Assembly: GCF_040802235.1 (NCBI RefSeq)
Contig: NC_133165.1
Coordinates: 46,575,629-46,639,628 of the forward strand
Origin: Manis javanica
Lineage: Eukaryota; Chordata; Mammalia; Pholidota; Manidae
Length of the DNA: 64,000 nucleotides
Reading direction: 5' to 3'
A model generated the notes under the pieces. The model had not been told where the DNA came from. It was given only the letters and a program-made list of their open reading frames with translations, and searched no databases. The position numbers and the translations under genes were made by a program. Of the stretch, positions 60,286 to 64,000 are shown piece after piece (position 1 is the first letter of the stretch; each line of letters begins with the position of its first letter).

Positions 60286-62632
60286 ATGGCAATAAGTACG
60301 TATCTTTCAATAATCACCCTAAATGTAAATGGACTGAATGCACCAATCAAAAGACACTGAGTAACAGAATGGATAAAAAAGCAAGACCCATCTATATGCT
60401 GCTTACAAGAGACTCACCTCAAACCCAAAGACATACACAGACTAAAAGTCAAGGGATGGAAAAAGATATTTAATGCAAACAATAGGGAGAATAAAGCAGG
60501 TGTTGCAGTACTTGTATTAGACAAAATACACTTCAAAACAAAGAAAGTAACAAGAGATTAAGAAGGACATTACATAATGATAAGGGGATCAGTCAACAAG
60601 AGGATATAGCACCAATACAGAAGCACCAACATATGGAAACACATACTGACAGAATTAAAAGAGGAAATAGAATGCAATGCATACATTCTAGGAGACTTCA
60701 ACAAACCACTCACTCCAAAGGACAGATCCACCAGACAGAAAATAAATAAGGATGCAGAGGCACTGAACAACACACTAGAACACATGGACTTAACAGACAT
60801 CTACAGAACTCTACACCCCAAAGCAGAAGGATACACATTCTTCTCAAGTGCCCATGGAACATTTTCCATACACTAGTGGAATAGACCACATACTAGACCA
60901 CAAAAAGAGCCTCAGTAAATTAAAAAAGACTGAAATTCTACCAACCAACTTCTCAGATCACAAAGGCATAAAACTAGAAATAAATTGTACAAAGAAAACA
61001 AAAAGGCTCACAAACACATGGAGGCTTAACAACATGCTTCTAAATAATCAATGGATCAGTGACCAAATTAAAACAGATATCAAGCAATATATGGACACAA
61101 ATGACAATGACAGCATAAAGCCCCAACTTCTAGGTGAAGCAGCAAAGGCAGTTCTAACAGGAAAGTATGTAGCAATCCAGGCCTATTTAAAGAAGGAAGA
61201 ACAATCCCAAATGAATAGTCTAAAGACACAATTATAGAAACTGGAGAAAGAAGAACAAATGAGGCCCAAAGTCAGCAGAAGGAGGGACATAATAAAGATC
61301 AGAGAAGAAATAAATACAGTTGAGAGGAATAAAAAAAAAGAAAGAATTAATGAAACCAAGAGCTGCTTCTTTGAGAATATAAACAAAACAGATAAGCCCC
61401 TAGCCAGACTTATCAAGAAAAAAGGAGATTCTACACACATAAACAGAATCAGAAATGAGAAAGGAAAAATCGTTACAGAAACCACAGAAATACAAAGAAT
61501 TATTAGAGAATACTATGAAGAATTATAATCTAACAAGTTGGATAACCTAGAAGAAGTGTGTAACTTCCTAGAAAAATACAACCTTCCAAAGACTGACCAA
61601 GGAAGAAACAAAATCTAAACAGACCAATTACCAGCAAAGAAATTGAATCAGTAGTCAAAAAACTACCCAAGAACAAAACCTCTGGACCAGATGGATTCAC
61701 AGCTGAATTTTATCAGACATATAGAGAAGACATAATACCTATTCTCCTTAAAGTTTTCTAAGAAACAGAAGAGGAGGGAATACTTCCAAACTCATTATAT
61801 GAAGCCAGCATCACTCTAATACCAAAACCAGGCAAAGACCCCACCAGAAAATAAAATTATAGATCAATATCCCTGATGAACATAGATGCAAAAATACTCA
61901 ACAAAATATTAGCAAACCAAGTTCAAAAATACATCAAGAAGATCATACACCATGATCAAGTGGGATTCATCTCAGGGATGCAAGGATGGTACAACATTCG
62001 AAAATCCATCAACATCATCCACCACATCAACAAAAAGGACAGAAAACACATGATCATTTCCATAGACGCTGAAAAAGCATTAAACAAAATTCAACATCCC
62101 TTCATGATAAAAACTCTCAACAAAATGGGAATACAGGGCAAGTACCTCAGCATAATAAAGGCCATATATGACAAACCCACAGCCAACATTATACTTAATA
62201 GTGAGAAGCTGAAAACTTTTCCTCTAAGATCGGGAACAAGACAAGGATGCCCACTCTCCCCACTGTTATTCAACATAGTACTGGAGGTCCTATCCATGGC
62301 AATTAGACAAAACAAAGAAATACAAGGAATCCAGATTGGTAAAGAAGAAGTTAAACTGTCACTATTTCCAGATGACATGATATTGTAAATAAAAAACCCT
62401 AAAGACTCCACTCCAAAGCTATTAGAACTGATATCGGAATATAGCAAAGTTGCAGGATACAAAATTAACACACAGAAATTTGTGGCTTTCCTATACACTA
62501 ACAATGAACTAATAGAAAGAGAAATCAGGAAAATAACTCCAATCACAATCGAATCAAAAATAATAAAATACATAGGAATAAACCTAACCAAGGATGTGAA
62601 AGACATATACCCTGAAAACTATAAGACACTCT
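60286..62632 (+). pseudogene. L1 ORF2 remnant (endonuclease and RT)
   Basis: Endonuclease at 60286-61000 (ITLNVNGLNAPIKRH, GIDHILDHKKS). RT core at 61876-62388 ([31 protein letters not shown]). The catalytic loop reads FPDDMIL, with a proline in place of the usual alanine. The frame has several stops and ends at the inserted L1. Confidence 0.87.
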
Positions 62633-62634
62633 TT

Positions 62635-62665
<31 letters not shown>

Positions 62666-64000
62666 TTATTTTGGTATCATTAATCTACAATTACAGAAAG
62701 AACATTATGTTTACTAGGTTCCCCCCTTCACCAAATTCCCCCCACATACTCCTTCACAGTCACTGTCCATCTGCAGAGTAAGATGCTGTAAATTCACTAC
62801 TTGTCTTCTCTGTGTTGCACAGCCCTCCCCGTGCCCCCCACGCACTATACATGCTAATCATAATGCCCTCTTTCTTGTTCCCCGCCCTTATCCCTTCCTT
62901 CCCACCCATCATCGTCCCCAGTCCCTTTCCCTTTGATAACTATTAGTCCATTCTTGGGTTCGGTGATTCTGCTGCTGTTTTGTTCCTTCAGTTTTCCTTT
63001 GTTCTTATACTCCACATATGAGTGAAATCATTTGGTACTTGTCCATTTCTGCCTGGCTTATTTCACTGAGCATAATACCCTCTAGCTCCATCCATGTTGT
63101 TGTGAATGGTAGGATCGTTTTTTTCTTATGGCTGAGTAATATTCCATTGTGTATATGTACCACATCTTCTTTATCCATTCATCTACTGATGGACATTAAG
63201 GTTGCTTCCATATCTTGGCTATTGTAAATAGTGCAGCGATAAACATAGGGGTGCATCTGTCTTTTTCAAACTGGAGTGCTGCCTTCTTAGGGTAAATTCC
63301 TAGGAGTGGAATTCCTGGGTCAAATGGTATTTCTATTTTGAGCTTTTAGAGGAACCTCCATACTGCTTTCCACAATGATTGAACTAATTTACATTCCCAC
63401 CAGCAGTGTAGGAGGGTTCCCCTTTCTCCACAACCTCGCCATTTGTTGTTGTTTGTCTTTTTGATGATGGTGATCCTTACTGGTGTGAGGTGATATCGCA
63501 TTTTGGTTTTAATTTGCATTTCTCTGATGATTAGCAGTGTGGAACATCTTTTCATGTGCCTGTTGGCATCTGGATTTCTTCTTTAGAGAACAGTCTATTA
63601 AGCTCCTCTGCCCATTTTTTAATTGGATTATTTGTGAGCTCTTTATATATTTTGGATGTCAAGCCTTTATCAGAACTGTCATTTATGAATATATTCTCCC
63701 ATACTGCAGGGTACCTTTTTGTTCTATTGATGGTGTCCTTTGCTGTACAGAAGCTTTTTAGTTTGATATAGTCCCATTTGTTCATTTTTGCCTTTGTTTC
63801 CCTTGCCCAGGGAGATGTGTTCATGAAGAAGTCACTCATGTTTATGTCCATGAGATTTTTGACTATGTTTTTTTCTAAGAGTTCTATGGTTTCATGACTT
63901 ATATTCAGGTCTTTGATCCATTTCGAATTTACTTTAGTGTATGGGGTTAGACAGTGATCCAGTTTCATTCTCTTACATGTAGCTGTTCAATTTTGCCAGC
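62633..64000 (-). mobile_element. L1 3' end, antisense, nested in the previous L1
   Basis: Starts with the antisense tail (TTTA)n at 62633-62668, then the 3' UTR ('ggtatcattaatctacaatt'). The ORF2 C-terminus lies at about 63020-63970 ([30 protein letters not shown]). It continues past the window end. The short tail repeat derives from an A-rich tail and suggests a relatively late insertion. Confidence 0.93.

Larger units (their letters stand above)
57877..62632 (+). mobile_element. L1, sense, 5' UTR to ORF2 thumb, interrupted by another L1
   Basis: The 5' UTR begins 'ggcaggaagagccaagacgg', directly after the CKS2 copy. ORF1 starts at 58912 and ORF2 at about 60286. At 62632, in the ORF2 region 'cctgaaaactataagacact', the text is broken by the antisense L1 that runs off the window. 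The remaining 3' part of this element, if present, lies beyond the right edge. Several stops make it inactive. Confidence 0.93.

Noticed and set aside
1-64000. CRISPR arrays, operons, phage or bacterial mobile systems, tRNA or rRNA genes
   Set aside because: The DNA is mammalian. No regularly spaced direct repeats, cloverleaf-like tRNA or ribosomal segments were found by eye.

Overview
The window is nuclear DNA of a placental mammal. It contains spliced genes with GT-AG introns, MIR and L2 fossils, long L1 elements and a CpG-rich promoter. Three genes on the + strand, NFATC2IP (3' part only), SPNS1 (complete) and LAT (complete), stand in the same order as in the human 16p11.2 block CD19-NFATC2IP-SPNS1-LAT. 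I see no Alu, B1/B2, carnivore SINEC or other young SINE. The young L1s and their distinctive 3' ends resemble, from memory, those of a laurasiatherian such as a pangolin. That species guess is weak (about 0.4).

Layout: 1-732 is an antisense L1 fragment inside an NFATC2IP intron. The last six coding exons of NFATC2IP lie at 1208-4958. 5.3-11.4 kb is intergenic and holds L2, MIR, an old L1 and an LTR-like piece. A CpG-rich promoter at about 11.5-12.3 kb carries a perfect CLEAR box and leads into the 12 coding exons of SPNS1 (528 aa). Only 0.87 kb past the SPNS1 poly(A) signal, after a RUNX/ETS-like cluster, the 11 coding exons of LAT (240 aa) begin. 25-43 kb shows no gene I can support, only ancient MIR, L2 and L1M fossils. 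43-64 kb is a pile of younger L1s in both orientations. It includes an essentially full-length antisense L1 split by a sense L1 with a perfect 16-bp target-site duplication, an L1 with a 242-nt all-purine expansion in ORF1, two LTR-like fossils and a CKS2 processed pseudogene.

The genes do not form a pathway. NFATC2IP is a nuclear SUMO-like-domain protein linked to NFAT signalling. SPNS1 is a lysosomal lysophospholipid exporter, and its promoter has TFEB-type sites. LAT is the T-cell receptor scaffold. LAT and NFATC2IP share a T-cell theme, and SPNS1 lies between them.

I found no undescribed multi-gene system. The points most worth a second look are a poly(A)-tailed, target-duplicated retrocopy of a retroviral-envelope-like transcript in a LAT intron, the CLEAR cluster at SPNS1, two LAT features (an 83-nt intron, and a changed +2 residue at the PLC-gamma1 tyrosine), the ORF1 purine expansion, and an L1 with internal deletions that keeps both ends.
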